This document shows positions 1 through 9,508 of a stretch of DNA of 64,000 bases, one piece after another; within the stretch, counting starts at the first letter, position 1, and every line of letters starts with the position of its first letter. Source of the DNA: Thauera phenolivorans (lineage in GTDB: Bacteria; Pseudomonadota; Gammaproteobacteria; Burkholderiales; Rhodocyclaceae); NCBI RefSeq assembly GCF_001696715.1, contig NZ_MBFM01000002.1, positions 208,218-272,217 on the forward strand, read 5' to 3'. The notes below the pieces were generated by a model. The model made no database searches. It had not been told where the DNA came from and was given only the letters and a program-made list of their open reading frames with translations. Position numbers and translations under genes: made by a program.

Positions 1-264
1 CTCGAACATTTCCGGGGTGTTGTTCAGCACCACCGCGACCGTGTCGTTCTTGCCGACGCCGAGCTGGCGCAGTGCGGAGCCGAGCCGGCGTGCGCGGCGG
101 TAGCTTTCGAGCCAGGTGTAGCGGCGCTCGCCGTGGATGACGGCGACGCGGTCGGGATACACGTAGGCGCTGCGCTCGATGAAGGTCAGCGGGCTCAGCG
201 GGACGTAGTTGGCCGGGTTCTTTTCCAGCGCGTGGTCGTACGGCGACGGCTTGGTGTCACTCAT
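1..264 (-). CDS. Acyl-CoA synthetase (AMP-forming), N-terminal 88 residues only
   Basis: Only the first 88 codons are inside the window; the gene runs off the left edge. The N-terminus reads MSDTKPSPYDHALEKNPANY, and residues 25-85 have the look of the ANL-superfamily AMP-binding N-terminal domain (a TFIERSA stretch, an RYTW segment and a VAVVLNNTPEMFE segment). Relatives activate carboxylic acids as acyl-adenylates and transfer them to CoA. The ATG at 264 is preceded by a purine-rich GGAGAGGGAG ribosome site. The catalytic P-loop and the C-terminal lid are outside the window, so the substrate (medium-chain fatty acid, methylmercaptopropionate or similar) cannot be told. It is transcribed in the same direction as ppx, 144 bp downstream of it. 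Confidence 0.8.
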   Translation of the reverse strand, partial: MSDTKPSPYDHALEKNPANYVPLSPLTFIERSAYVYPDRVAVIHGERRYTWLESYRRARRLGSALRQLGVGKNDTVAVVLNNTPEMFE

Positions 265-408
265 GGTTTCTCCCTCTCCAGTGATGGCTGTCGGACGAAA
301 GGCCGAAGCCTGCCGACAGCGCTCGATGGTAGTCGATCTTCGTCCGGGATTCCGATCGAGTTCGGCGAGCCACGCAGCCAGGGCGGGGCGGGGGCCGGTC
401 ATGCGCAC

Positions 409-1911
409 TCAGGAGGCGGCCGCGTGCGTGTCGGTCACGCGTACGTACAGGGCGCGGCCGACCGAGGCCCACTGGCGGCGCTCCTCTTCGAGCGCGGCCG
501 CGGTCAGCGGAAGCTTGTGCAGCCAGGAGGCGGGAGCGTCGAGCGCGAACCCCCGGCCCTCGCGGGCGAGCTTGATCGGCGGTACGCCGCGCTTGTCGCG
601 CGCCCGATGGATCACCACCGCGATCCGCATGCAGGCGATCAGCAGCCAGTCGATGCTGCCGGGATCGATGCCGGCGACGCGTTCCAGCTTGCCGCGGTGC
701 GACAGCACCAGACGCGCGAGACGGCCCTGATCCATGCGGGAAAAACCCGGCATGTCGGCGTGCGCGAGGATGTAGGCGCTGTGCTTGTGGTAGCTCGAGT
801 GCGCCACGGACACGCCGATCTCGTGCAGCATCGCTGCCCAGCGCAGGAAGCGCTGGTCCTGATTGTCTTCTTCACGCGTCTCCGGCGCGAGCTGTCCGAG
901 CAGGTGGCAGGCGGTCTCCGCCACCTGCTGTGCCTGCACCTGGTTCACCCGGTAGCGATTGACGAAGGCTTCCACCGTGGCGTCGCGCAGATCGTGGTGG
1001 TGGTAGCGCCCGAGCAGGTCGTAGAGCACACCGAGTCGCAAGGCGCCATCGGCGAAGTTCATCTGCTCGACGCCGAACTCCTTGAAGATTGCACTCATGA
1101 TGGCGAAGCCGCCGGCGAAGATCGGCAACCGGTCGCCGCGCAACCCGGCGAGCCTGAGTTCGTCTACGTTGCCCGCGCGCAGGAGAAGTTCCCTCAGCTT
1201 CTCCAGCCCATCGCGGGTGATGCCGCCGGCGGTCAGCCCGTTCTGCTCGAGCACCTCGGCGAGCGCCTTGGCGGTGCCGCTCGAGCCGATCGCCTCCTCC
1301 CAGCCCGCGTCGCGATAGTCGCCGACGATGCTCTGCAGCTCACGGCGGGCGGTGAGCTCGGCCTCCTTCAGATTCCGCTTGTCGATCCGCCCATCGGGGA
1401 AGAAGCGCATGGTGTAGCCGACGCAACCCATGTAGCGCGATTCGAGCAGCTGCGGCTCGAAGCTCTTGCCGACGATGAACTCGGTCGAGCCGCCTCCGAT
1501 GTCGACCACCAGCTGCTGGCGATGGGGGTTGGCGAGCGAATGGGCGACGCCGATGTAGATCAGGCGCGCCTCCTCGCGGCCGGCGATGACCTCGATCGGG
1601 AAGCCGAGCGCCTCCTCGGCGCGGATCAGGAAGTCGGGGGCGTTCTTCGCCACGCGAAGGGTGTTGGTCGCCACCGCGCGAACCCGTTCGGGCGCAAAAT
1701 CATGTAGACGCTCGTTGAAACGACGCAGCGCGCTTACCCCGCGCTGTTGCGAAGCGATGTCGAGCCGCTTGTCGGGGCCCAGCCCCGCGGCCAGTCGCAC
1801 CGGATCCTTGAGGCCGTCGAGCGGGTAGATCTGGTCGTTGACGATCCGCCCGACCTGGAGACGAAAACTGTTTGAACCCAGGTCCACCGCGGCAATCAGA
1901 TCGCGCATCAT
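409..1911 (-). CDS. ppx: Exopolyphosphatase (Ppx/GppA family)
   Basis: Releases orthophosphate from the ends of polyphosphate and may act on pppGpp. The protein (500 aa from the first of two tandem ATGs) opens with the ASKHA phosphate-1 motif DLGSNSFRLQ (about residues 10-19), followed by AGREEARLIY with the likely catalytic Glu and the phosphate-2 loop VVDIGGGSTEF. A C-terminal HD-like helical region (LHEIGVSVAHSSYHKHSAYI) matches full-length proteobacterial Ppx of about 500 residues. AAGAGAA lies just upstream of the ATG at 1911; the next codon (1908) is also ATG and equally possible. The reading frame stays open to 2028, but that extension lacks family similarity. It is divergent from ppk, the enzyme that makes its substrate. 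Pairing and domains make the call firm. Confidence 0.95.
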   Translation of the reverse strand: MMRDLIAAVDLGSNSFRLQVGRIVNDQIYPLDGLKDPVRLAAGLGPDKRLDIASQQRGVSALRRFNERLHDFAPERVRAVATNTLRVAKNAPDFLIRAEEALGFPIEVIAGREEARLIYIGVAHSLANPHRQQLVVDIGGGSTEFIVGKSFEPQLLESRYMGCVGYTMRFFPDGRIDKRNLKEAELTARRELQSIVGDYRDAGWEEAIGSSGTAKALAEVLEQNGLTAGGITRDGLEKLRELLLRAGNVDELRLAGLRGDRLPIFAGGFAIMSAIFKEFGVEQMNFADGALRLGVLYDLLGRYHHHDLRDATVEAFVNRYRVNQVQAQQVAETACHLLGQLAPETREEDNQDQRFLRWAAMLHEIGVSVAHSSYHKHSAYILAHADMPGFSRMDQGRLARLVLSHRGKLERVAGIDPGSIDWLLIACMRIAVVIHRARDKRGVPPIKLAREGRGFALDAPASWLHKLPLTAAALEEERRQWASVGRALYVRVTDTHAAAS

Positions 1912-1999
1912 GTTCTCTTGTTGGAACGCCAACGGCGTCGAAACGGCGATTTTAGCACTCGAGCCGCAGCAGGCCCCAAGCCCGGCCGGGGTCGTGCGC

Positions 2000-2032
2000 T
2001 CGTCATGAAGCGGCAATATAAATGTCACATAA
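2000..2032 (+). promoter_or_regulatory. Pho-box-like direct repeats upstream of ppk
   Basis: Three 7-bp half-sites, TCGTCAT, CGGCAAT and ATGTCAC, start at 2000, 2011 and 2022. That is the exact 11-bp period expected for PhoB, and the 4-bp spacers after the second and third are ATAA. The third half-site is the best match to the CTGTCAY consensus; the first two are degenerate. CATAAT (2028-2033) could serve as a -10 element. ppk is a known PhoB target in enterobacteria, so phosphate-starvation control is plausible, but this is a by-eye match. Confidence 0.4.
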
Positions 2033-2063
2033 TCGGGGCCGGGCCCAATCCGTCGGACGCATC

Positions 2064-4145
2064 ATGTACACACCGAACAGCAGCAATCGCTACCCTCCCG
2101 AGCACTTCATCAACCGAGAACTCTCGCTGCTAAAGTTCCAGCGCCGCGTGCTCGCCCAGGCTGCCGACGAGAACGTCCCCCTGCTCGAGCGGCTGCGTTT
2201 CCTCTGCATCGTCTCGAGCAATCTGGACGAGTTCTTCGAGGTCCGCGTTTCCGGCATCAAGGAGCAGATCCGCACCGGCAGCCGCATCGCCGGCAACGAC
2301 GGGCTTTCGCCGATCGAACTGCTCGGCCGCGTCAGCACCGAGGTGCACGAGATCATCGGCGAGCAGTACGCGCTGCTCAACGACGAGATCCTCCCGGCGC
2401 TCGCCGTCGAGGGCATCGTCTTCCCGCGGCGCAGCGAATGGACCGCCGCCCAGCAGGCCTGGATCGCCGGCTACTTCGAGAGGGAGGTGATGCCGGTCCT
2501 CACGCCGATCGGCCTCGACCCTGCGCACCCCTTTCCGCGCGTACTCAACAAGAGCCTGAACTTCGCGGTCGAACTCGAAGGGCGCGACGCCTTCGGCCGC
2601 GACTCGGGCTTCGCCATCGTGCAGGCGCCGCGCGCGCTGCCGCGCGTCATCCGCCTGCCGCAGGACCTGTGCCCGGAACCATTCGGCTTCGTCTTCCTGT
2701 CCTCGGTACTGCACGCGCATGTGGACCGGCTCTTCCCGGGCATGCAGGTGACCGGCTGCTACCAGTTTCGCGTCACCCGCAACTCCGACCTGTTCGTCGA
2801 CGAGGAAGAGGTCAAGGACCTCCGCGTCAGCCTCAAGGGGGAGTTGCAGCAACGTCATTTCGGTGACGCCGTCCGCCTCGAGGTGGCGGACAACTGCTCG
2901 GACGAGATGGCCGACTACCTGCTGCAACACTTCCGCCTCGGTCGCGAGGACCTCTATCGCACGCCGGGCATCGTCAACCTGGTGCGCCTGATGCAGGTGC
3001 TCGACTGGGTGGATCATGCCGATCTCCAGTACCGTCCCTACACCCCCGGCCTGCCGCGCGCGCTCGAGCACCGGCGCGAGATCTTCGGCGCCATCCGCGC
3101 CCAGGACATTCTTCTCCACCACCCCTTCCAGAGCTTCGCTCCGGTGATCGAGCTGCTGCGCGCGGCCGCCGAGGATCCCCAGGTGCTCGCGATCAAGATG
3201 ACCGTGTATCGCACCGGGACCGACTCGGTGCTGATGGAGCACCTGCTGCGCGCCGCGCAGAAGGGCAAGGAGGTCACCGTCGTGCTCGAACTGATGGCGC
3301 GCTTCGACGAGGAGGCGAACATCACCTGGGCCAACCGACTCGAGGAGGTCGGGGTGCACGTCGTGTACGGCGTGTTCGGCTACAAGACCCACGCCAAGCT
3401 GCTGATGGTGGTGCGTCGCGAAGATGAAGGCCTGCGCCGCTACGTCCACATGGGTACCGGCAACTACCATCCCCGCACCACCCGCTTCTACACCGACTTC
3501 GGCCTGCTCACCTGCAACGTCGAGATCGGCGAAGACGTCGCGTCGGTCTTCAAGCAGCTCACCGGCCTCGGCCGCGCCTCTGAGCTGCGCCACCTGTGGC
3601 AGGCGCCCTTCTCGCTGCAGCCGAACGTGGTCGCCGCGATCCGGCGCGAGGCGGAGATCGCCGCCCAGGGCCGCAAGGGCCGCGTCATCGCCAAGATGAA
3701 CGCGCTGCTCGAGCCCGAAACCATCGAGGCGCTCTACGAAGCATCGCAGGCGGGCGTCGAGGTCGACCTCATCGTGCGCGGGCCGTGCGCGCTGAGGCCC
3801 GGCGTGCCCGGCCTGTCGGAGAACATCCGCGTGCGCTCGGTCATCGGCCGCTTCCTCGAGCATCACCGCATCTTCTATTTCCACGCCGACGGCGAGGACC
3901 ACACTTATCTTTCGAGTGCCGACTGGATGGACCGCAACTTCTTCCGCCGGATCGAGATCGCCTTCCCGGTGCTCGACCCCCGCCTCAAGCGTCGCGTCAT
4001 GAAGGAGGGTCTGCGCGCCTATCTAGGCGACAACTGTCAGGCCTGGGAGATGCAATCCGATGGGAGCTACAAGCGCAAGTCGCCGCGCGGCACCCGGCGC
4101 GCGGCGCAGCTGATACTGCTCAACGAGCTCGCGGCGCGGACTTGA
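2064..4145 (+). CDS. ppk: Polyphosphate kinase 1
   Basis: Polymerises the gamma-phosphate of ATP into long-chain polyphosphate, reversibly. The protein is 693 aa from the ATG at 2064, the usual PPK1 length. The N-domain begins with INRELSLLKFQRRVL, typical of PPK1. The histidine that becomes phosphorylated is His443 in KTHAKLL, and the second catalytic histidine lies in LEHHRIFYF (about 600-601). The phospholipase-D-like catalytic halves and the MDRNFFRRIEIAFPV segment are intact. The frame extends upstream to an ATG at 2022, but that codon sits inside the Pho-like repeats and adds residues with no family similarity, so 2064 is preferred although its ribosome site is weak. It is divergent from ppx, with 152 bp between the two starts. 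Confidence 0.96.
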   Translation: MYTPNSSNRYPPEHFINRELSLLKFQRRVLAQAADENVPLLERLRFLCIVSSNLDEFFEVRVSGIKEQIRTGSRIAGNDGLSPIELLGRVSTEVHEIIGEQYALLNDEILPALAVEGIVFPRRSEWTAAQQAWIAGYFEREVMPVLTPIGLDPAHPFPRVLNKSLNFAVELEGRDAFGRDSGFAIVQAPRALPRVIRLPQDLCPEPFGFVFLSSVLHAHVDRLFPGMQVTGCYQFRVTRNSDLFVDEEEVKDLRVSLKGELQQRHFGDAVRLEVADNCSDEMADYLLQHFRLGREDLYRTPGIVNLVRLMQVLDWVDHADLQYRPYTPGLPRALEHRREIFGAIRAQDILLHHPFQSFAPVIELLRAAAEDPQVLAIKMTVYRTGTDSVLMEHLLRAAQKGKEVTVVLELMARFDEEANITWANRLEEVGVHVVYGVFGYKTHAKLLMVVRREDEGLRRYVHMGTGNYHPRTTRFYTDFGLLTCNVEIGEDVASVFKQLTGLGRASELRHLWQAPFSLQPNVVAAIRREAEIAAQGRKGRVIAKMNALLEPETIEALYEASQAGVEVDLIVRGPCALRPGVPGLSENIRVRSVIGRFLEHHRIFYFHADGEDHTYLSSADWMDRNFFRRIEIAFPVLDPRLKRRVMKEGLRAYLGDNCQAWEMQSDGSYKRKSPRGTRRAAQLILLNELAART

Positions 4146-4221
4146 TCACGGCCGCGGGGCACGGGGGGCGAGCGAATTCGGGCACAATGCGAGTGTCTTC
4201 ATTCACCGCCCTTCCCCCGCC

Positions 4222-5331
4222 ATGCCCAAGCTGATCCATCTCGTCGCCGGCGCCCGCCCCAACTTCATGAAGATCGCGCCGATCGTGCGCGCCCTCGAAC
4301 GCCAGCCCGAGCGATTCGCCTACCGGATCGTGCACACCGGTCAGCACTACGATCGCGAGATGAGCGAGGTCTTCTTCGACGAGCTCGGAATTCCGCAACC
4401 GGACCACCACCTCGACTGCGGCGGCGGCAGCCATGCCGAGCAGACCGCGAAGATCATGGTCGCCTTCGAGAAGGTGTGCCTGCAGGAACGGCCCGATTGC
4501 GTGCTCGTGGTGGGCGACGTCAATTCGACCCTGGCCTGCTCGATCGTTGCCAAGAAGATGCACATCCCGGTGGCCCACGTCGAGGCCGGACTGCGCAGTG
4601 GCGACCGCGACATGCCCGAGGAGATCAACCGCCTGGTGACCGACAGCATCAGCGACTGGTTCTTCTGCACGGAGCCTGCGGGTGTCGACAACCTGCTCGC
4701 CGAAGGAAAGCCGAAAGCGGCGGTGTTCCATGTCGGCCACGTCATGGTCGACAACCTGCTGTTCCAGCGCGAGCGCCTCGGCGGCACTGACAGCGGATCC
4801 TTCCCGTCGGCAGCGCTCAAAGCCGAGCTCGGGCGCTACGGCATCGTCACCCTGCACCGGCCTTCAAATGTCGACGAACCCGAGGTGCTGGCCGGCATCG
4901 TCGACGCGTTGAACACGATCTCGGCAGATCTTCCTCTCGTGTTCCCGGTCCATCCGCGCACCCGTGCCAACCTCGAACGCTTCGGCATCACGCCCGGGCC
5001 GCGGATTCGCCTCATCGGGCCGGCGGCCTACATGGACTTCCTCAATCTGTGGAAGGACGCGGTCTTGATCCTCACCGACAGCGGCGGCCTGCAGGAAGAG
5101 TCGACCGCACTCGGCGTGCCCTGCCTGACCCTGCGCAGGAACACCGAACGGCCGATCACGGTGGACGAAGGCACGAACGTGCTGGTCGGTACCGACCCCG
5201 CGGCGATCGTGCGCGAAGCGCGCGCGATCCTCGGTGGCAAGGGCAAGTCCGGCCGCCGGCCGGCGTTGTGGGACGGCCGTGCGGCCGAGCGCATCGTCGA
5301 GCTGCTCGATCGCGCGCTCGCCACGGCCTGA
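4222..5331 (+). CDS. wecB: UDP-N-acetylglucosamine 2-epimerase (non-hydrolysing)
   Basis: Interconverts UDP-GlcNAc and UDP-ManNAc in the cytoplasm, feeding ManNAc or ManNAcA into surface polysaccharides. The 369-residue GT-B-fold protein has the family signatures GARPNFMKIAPI (10-21), HVEAGLRSGDRDMPEE (from 119) and TDSGGLQEE (285-293), which contacts UDP. The length agrees with WecB/MnaA proteins. It follows ppk by 76 bp on the same strand, without an obvious promoter, and runs convergent to relA. The nucleotide-sugar genes rfbB and rfbC lie 3-4 kb away on the other strand, suggesting loosely clustered envelope-sugar functions. Confidence 0.93.
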   Translation: MPKLIHLVAGARPNFMKIAPIVRALERQPERFAYRIVHTGQHYDREMSEVFFDELGIPQPDHHLDCGGGSHAEQTAKIMVAFEKVCLQERPDCVLVVGDVNSTLACSIVAKKMHIPVAHVEAGLRSGDRDMPEEINRLVTDSISDWFFCTEPAGVDNLLAEGKPKAAVFHVGHVMVDNLLFQRERLGGTDSGSFPSAALKAELGRYGIVTLHRPSNVDEPEVLAGIVDALNTISADLPLVFPVHPRTRANLERFGITPGPRIRLIGPAAYMDFLNLWKDAVLILTDSGGLQEESTALGVPCLTLRRNTERPITVDEGTNVLVGTDPAAIVREARAILGGKGKSGRRPALWDGRAAERIVELLDRALATA

Positions 5332-5355
5332 GCCGAAGCCGTCGAAGGCAGCGGC

Positions 5356-7563
5356 TCAGCGCCGCTGCACCTCGTTCACCCCGGACACTTCGCGGATCAT
5401 CTGCATCGCGCGTCGCATTTCCCCCACGCTGCCCACCTCGAGGGTGAAGCGCATCGAGGCGGTGCCCTTCTTGGTGAGCGTATTCACCGCGATGACGTTG
5501 ATCTTCTCGCGCGAGAGCACGTCGGAAATGTCGCGCAACAGCCCCTGGCGATCGCCCGCCTGCACCTCGATCGAGACCTGGTAGAGCCCGCCCTTGCTGG
5601 CGAAGGCCTCCTCGCCCCACTCGGCGGCGATCACCCGCTCCGGATGCTGGCGCACCAGTTCCTTGAAGTCGGGGCAGTCCACCCGGTGGATCGAGATGCC
5701 CCGCCCGCGGGTGACGAAGCCCTCGATCGCATCCGGCGGCGCCGGCTTGCAGCAGCGCGATAGCGCGGTCATCAGCTTGCCCACGCCAGCGACCAGGATC
5801 TTGTCGGTGTTGTCGCCCGAGCGGCTGCGGCCGACGACGATGCTATCGGGTTCGGGCGGTGTCGGCGCGGCCACCGCGTCGGCTGCGCGCAACGCCACCT
5901 GCACCGCGCGTGGCCCCACCTCGCCGCGCCCGGCGGCGAGAAAGAGCGCGTCGGCGTTCTTGAAGCCGAGCCTGTCCGCGAGGCCCTCGATGTTTGCCTG
6001 GCCGTGGCCGTCGCGCTGCATCTCCTTGGTGACAAAGCTGCGGCCGCGGGCGAGCAGGTCCTCTTCGTCCTGCTGGGCAAAGTAGCTCTTGATCTTGCTG
6101 CGCGCGCGCGCAGTGGCGACATAGCCCTGGCGCGGGTCGAGCCAGTCGCGCGAAGGCCCGCCTTCGCGCACGGTGACGATCTCCACCGTTTGCCCGCTCT
6201 CGAGCGGCGTGTTCAGCGGCACCAGGTGGCCATCGATCTTCGCCCCTCGGCAGCGGTGGCCGAGACTGGAGTGCACCCGGTAGGCGAAGTCCACCGGGGT
6301 GGCGCCACGCGCGAGGTCGATCACCCGGCCCTGCGGGGTCAGCACGTAGATGGTGTCGTCGAGCGAGGCGCGCTTGTACTGCTCGAGCCAATGCGCCGAG
6401 TCGGCAACCTCGTCACGCCACGACAGCAGATTTCGCAGCAGCGCGATCTTTTCGTCATAGTCGCCGCCGCGGCTCGCACCTTCCTTGTAGCGCCAGTGGG
6501 CGGCCACGCCCAGTTCGGCGTGCCTGTGCATGTCGAAGGTGCGGATCTGCACTTCGAGCGCGCGGCCGTCGCCCGCCAGCACCGCGGTGTGCAGCGACTG
6601 GTAGTTGTTGCCCTTGGGCTTGGTGATGTAGTCGTCGAACTCCTGCGGGATCGGCTGCCAGATCTGGTGCACCACGCCAAGCACCGTGTAGCAGTCCCTG
6701 ATCTCCTTCACCAGCACCCGAAGCGCGCGGATGTCGAAGACCTGCGAGAAATCCAGCCGCTTCTTCCGCATCTTGCTGTAGATGCTGTAGATGTGCTTGG
6801 GCCGGCCGGTGATCTCGGCCTCGATGCCGACCGCGGCGAGCTCGCTGCGCAGCCTCGCCATCGCGTCGTGGATGAACTGCTCGCGCTCGACCCTGCGCTC
6901 GTCGAGCATTTTCGCGATGCGCTTGTAGGTGTCGGGCTCGATGAACCGGAAGGAGAGATCCTCGAGCTCCCACTTGAGCTGCCACACGCCGAGCCGGTTG
7001 GCCAGCGGCGCGTAAATGTCCAGGCTCTCGCGCGCGATCTCGACGCGTGCCTCGTGCTCGACATTGGTGAGGTGGCGCAGGGTCTGGGTGCGCGAGGCCA
7101 GGCGCAGCAGGACGACCCGGATGTCCTCGACCATCGCCAGCAGCATCTTGCGCAGCACTTCGAGCTGGGCGCGGATCTCGGGCGTCGCCGCATTGGCGGT
7201 GCGGTGGGTGATGAGGCGCAGCCCGTTCAGCCGGCGCAAACCATCGACCAGCCGTATCACGCCCGCGCCGAAGCGCTGCTCCAGCGCGCTGGCGTAGTCC
7301 TCATCGTAGTCGCCCACCGCGAACAGCAGGGCGGCGGCACGCGCCTCGGCGTCGAGCCGCAGCGAGGCGACGATCAGCGCTGCGCCCAGGGCATGCGTGC
7401 GCACCGACTCGCCGGTGCTCAGGCGGCGCTCGTCATAGATGCTCTCCGCATAGGTGAGAGCCTGTTCTACGAGGCTGCGATCGACCTCGCCGAGACCTTC
7501 TGCGAGCAACTCGATCGACGCCGCGGCGTCGGTGGGGGAAACGGCATGCGTGACGGAAACCAT
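5356..7563 (-). CDS. relA: (p)ppGpp synthetase I, RelA type
   Basis: Makes the alarmone (p)ppGpp from ATP and GTP/GDP on stalled ribosomes. Domain order in the 735-aa protein: a degenerate HD hydrolase domain (about 20-170), the synthetase domain (about 230-345), TGS (about 385-450), helical/zinc-finger-like linkers and a C-terminal ACT domain (about 655-735). Two features separate it from bifunctional SpoT/Rel. The HD catalytic motif is replaced by FAVGDYDED near residues 81-89, and the synthetase loop carries the acidic EFDD (308-311) typical of synthesis-only RelA, in place of RxKD. It lies 49 bp downstream of rfbB on the same strand and may be cotranscribed with it. A hydrolase-competent SpoT must be encoded elsewhere. 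Confidence 0.95.
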   Translation of the reverse strand: MVSVTHAVSPTDAAASIELLAEGLGEVDRSLVEQALTYAESIYDERRLSTGESVRTHALGAALIVASLRLDAEARAAALLFAVGDYDEDYASALEQRFGAGVIRLVDGLRRLNGLRLITHRTANAATPEIRAQLEVLRKMLLAMVEDIRVVLLRLASRTQTLRHLTNVEHEARVEIARESLDIYAPLANRLGVWQLKWELEDLSFRFIEPDTYKRIAKMLDERRVEREQFIHDAMARLRSELAAVGIEAEITGRPKHIYSIYSKMRKKRLDFSQVFDIRALRVLVKEIRDCYTVLGVVHQIWQPIPQEFDDYITKPKGNNYQSLHTAVLAGDGRALEVQIRTFDMHRHAELGVAAHWRYKEGASRGGDYDEKIALLRNLLSWRDEVADSAHWLEQYKRASLDDTIYVLTPQGRVIDLARGATPVDFAYRVHSSLGHRCRGAKIDGHLVPLNTPLESGQTVEIVTVREGGPSRDWLDPRQGYVATARARSKIKSYFAQQDEEDLLARGRSFVTKEMQRDGHGQANIEGLADRLGFKNADALFLAAGRGEVGPRAVQVALRAADAVAAPTPPEPDSIVVGRSRSGDNTDKILVAGVGKLMTALSRCCKPAPPDAIEGFVTRGRGISIHRVDCPDFKELVRQHPERVIAAEWGEEAFASKGGLYQVSIEVQAGDRQGLLRDISDVLSREKINVIAVNTLTKKGTASMRFTLEVGSVGEMRRAMQMIREVSGVNEVQRR

Positions 7564-7612
7564 GACGCGGATTATCCCACAAGCGCCAGGTGGCGGCCGC
7601 GGGCGCGACGAC

Positions 7613-8680
7613 TCAACCCAGCCCGAGGCGCTCGCCGCGATAGCTGCCGTCGCGCACGCTGCGCCACCACTCCTCGTGATCGAGGTACCACTGCACCGTC
7701 TTGCGCAGGCCGCTGTCGAAACTTTCCTGCGGCACCCATCCGAGTTCGCGCTGGATCTTGCCGGCGTCGATCGCGTAGCGCAGATCGTGGCCGGGACGGT
7801 CGTCGACGTAGGTGATCAGGTCGCGATAGTGGTCGATGCCCGCCGGCCGCTTGATCGGTGCGAGCGCCTCGAGCAGTTCGCAGATCTGATGCACCACCTC
7901 GACGTTGCGTCGCTCGTTGTGGCCGCCGATGTTGTACTCCTCGCCCACCCTGCCCTGTTCGAACACCAGGGTCAGCGCGCGCGCGTGATCCTCGACGTAG
8001 AGCCAGTCGCGCACCTGCTGGCCGCTGCCATACACCGGCAGCGGCTTGCCCTCGAGCGCGTTGAGGATCATGAGCGGGATGAGCTTCTCGGGGAAATGGT
8101 AGGGGCCGTAGTTGTTCGAGCAGTTGGTGACGAGGATCGGCAGGCCGTAGGTATGGTGCCACGCTCGCACCAGGTGGTCGGAGGCGGCCTTGCTCGCCGA
8201 GTACGGGGAATTCGGCCGGTAGCGGGTCTCCTCGGTGAACAGGCCGGTCTCGCCGAGGCTGCCATACACCTCGTCGGTCGACACGTGATGAAAGCGGAAG
8301 TCCCGCCGGTCCTGCTCGTCGAGTTCGCGCCAGTGCCGGCGCGCGGCCTCGAGGAGGTTGTAGGTGCCGAGCACGTTGGTCTCGACGAACACCCGCGGGC
8401 CGTCGATCGAGCGGTCGACATGGCTCTCCGCGGCGAGGTGGATCACGCCGTCGGGACGGTGGCGCTCGAAGACCCGCTGCAGCGCGTCGGCGTCGCGGAT
8501 GTCGACCTTCTCGAAGGCGTAGCGCGGATCGGCGGCGACCGCCGCAACCGAATACAGGTTGCCCGCATAGGTCAGACAGTCGACGTTCACCACGCGATGC
8601 GCGGTCTCGCCGATGAGGTGGCGCACCAGCGCCGAACCGATGAAACCGGCGCCGCCGGTGACGAGGATGGTCTTGCTCAT
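7613..8680 (-). CDS. rfbB: dTDP-glucose 4,6-dehydratase
   Basis: Second step of dTDP-L-rhamnose synthesis: dTDP-glucose to dTDP-4-keto-6-deoxyglucose. The 355-aa extended SDR protein has the NAD-binding TGGAGFIGS (8-16), the catalytic STDEVYG with Thr135-Asp136-Glu137, and the YSASK pair Tyr160/Lys164. The DNA frame stays open a further 72 codons upstream, but the Rossmann motif fixes the start at the ATG at 8680. The gene is 7 bp downstream of rfbC and 49 bp upstream of relA. The usual partners rfbA (thymidylyltransferase) and rfbD (reductase) are not in this cluster. Confidence 0.96.
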   Translation of the reverse strand: MSKTILVTGGAGFIGSALVRHLIGETAHRVVNVDCLTYAGNLYSVAAVAADPRYAFEKVDIRDADALQRVFERHRPDGVIHLAAESHVDRSIDGPRVFVETNVLGTYNLLEAARRHWRELDEQDRRDFRFHHVSTDEVYGSLGETGLFTEETRYRPNSPYSASKAASDHLVRAWHHTYGLPILVTNCSNNYGPYHFPEKLIPLMILNALEGKPLPVYGSGQQVRDWLYVEDHARALTLVFEQGRVGEEYNIGGHNERRNVEVVHQICELLEALAPIKRPAGIDHYRDLITYVDDRPGHDLRYAIDAGKIQRELGWVPQESFDSGLRKTVQWYLDHEEWWRSVRDGSYRGERLGLG

Positions 8681-8687
8681 GGCGTCC

Positions 8688-9269
8688 TCACGAACGGGAT
8701 GGCGATGGGTCTTCGGCGTCGTAGCGCGGCAGGCGCTCGCGCGCGAACTCGGCCAGACACGGCGCCACGGCGTCGCGCGCAGAAAGCTCGGGCGCCTCGA
8801 CCGGCCACGGGATGGCGAGCGCCGGATCGTTCCACGCCACGCTGGCCTCCGCCGCGGGATTGTAGAGCGCGGTGCACTTGTAGGCGAACAGCGCACTCTC
8901 GCTGGTCACGCAGAAGCCGTGTGCGAAACCTGGCGGGACCCACAGCTGGCGGCGGTTGGCGTCCGACAGCACGACCGCTTCCCATTGGCCGTAGGTCGGT
9001 GAACCAACGCGGATGTCCACCGCGACGTCGAACACTTCGCCTTCGAGCACATAGACGAGCTTGCCCTGGGCGTCAGGATTCTGGAAGTGCAGTCCGCGCA
9101 ACACCCCGCGCCGCGAACGCGAGAGATTGTCCTGCACGAACGGCAGCTCGAGACCGGCCGCCGCGTAGCGCTGGGCATTGAAGGTTTCCATGAAGAAGCC
9201 GCGGTCGTCGCCGAACACCTGCGGCTCGAAGATCAGGACGCCTGGCAGACGGGTGCGGAGAACGTTCAT
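8688..9269 (-). CDS. rfbC: dTDP-4-dehydrorhamnose 3,5-epimerase
   Basis: Third step of dTDP-L-rhamnose synthesis, a cofactor-free double epimerisation. The 193-residue cupin protein has [10 protein letters not shown] (21-30), the catalytic-base region LRGLHFQ with His61, and the VPPGFAHGF segment shared by RmlC proteins. Length is normal for the family (about 180-190) with a short variable tail. It is the first gene of a minus-strand unit rfbC-rfbB-relA; its stop and the rfbB start are separated by only 7 bp. The 239 bp upstream, shared with the divergent mtfA, is the likely promoter region, though I see no clear -10/-35 pair there. Confidence 0.95.
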   Translation of the reverse strand: MNVLRTRLPGVLIFEPQVFGDDRGFFMETFNAQRYAAAGLELPFVQDNLSRSRRGVLRGLHFQNPDAQGKLVYVLEGEVFDVAVDIRVGSPTYGQWEAVVLSDANRRQLWVPPGFAHGFCVTSESALFAYKCTALYNPAAEASVAWNDPALAIPWPVEAPELSARDAVAPCLAEFARERLPRYDAEDPSPSRS

Positions 9270-9508
9270 GGGGAGTGCGGGCCCGACGGATTGGGAAAGG
9301 AGGACATCTTGCCACCGACCACGCCCGCGGGAGAAGCGCAGCCCGCGGGCAAGCTTCCTGGCAAACCGCGGCCTGTGCGATCATCGGATCGTCCATCGCC
9401 GCTGCCCCGCCCCTGATGAAACGCCCTGAATCCTCCATCCACGACCGGCCCTGCAAGCCTGCGCTTGCAAGCGCCGGCGCCGCCCGCGCGGCGGTGGCCT
9501 AGCTGCCC

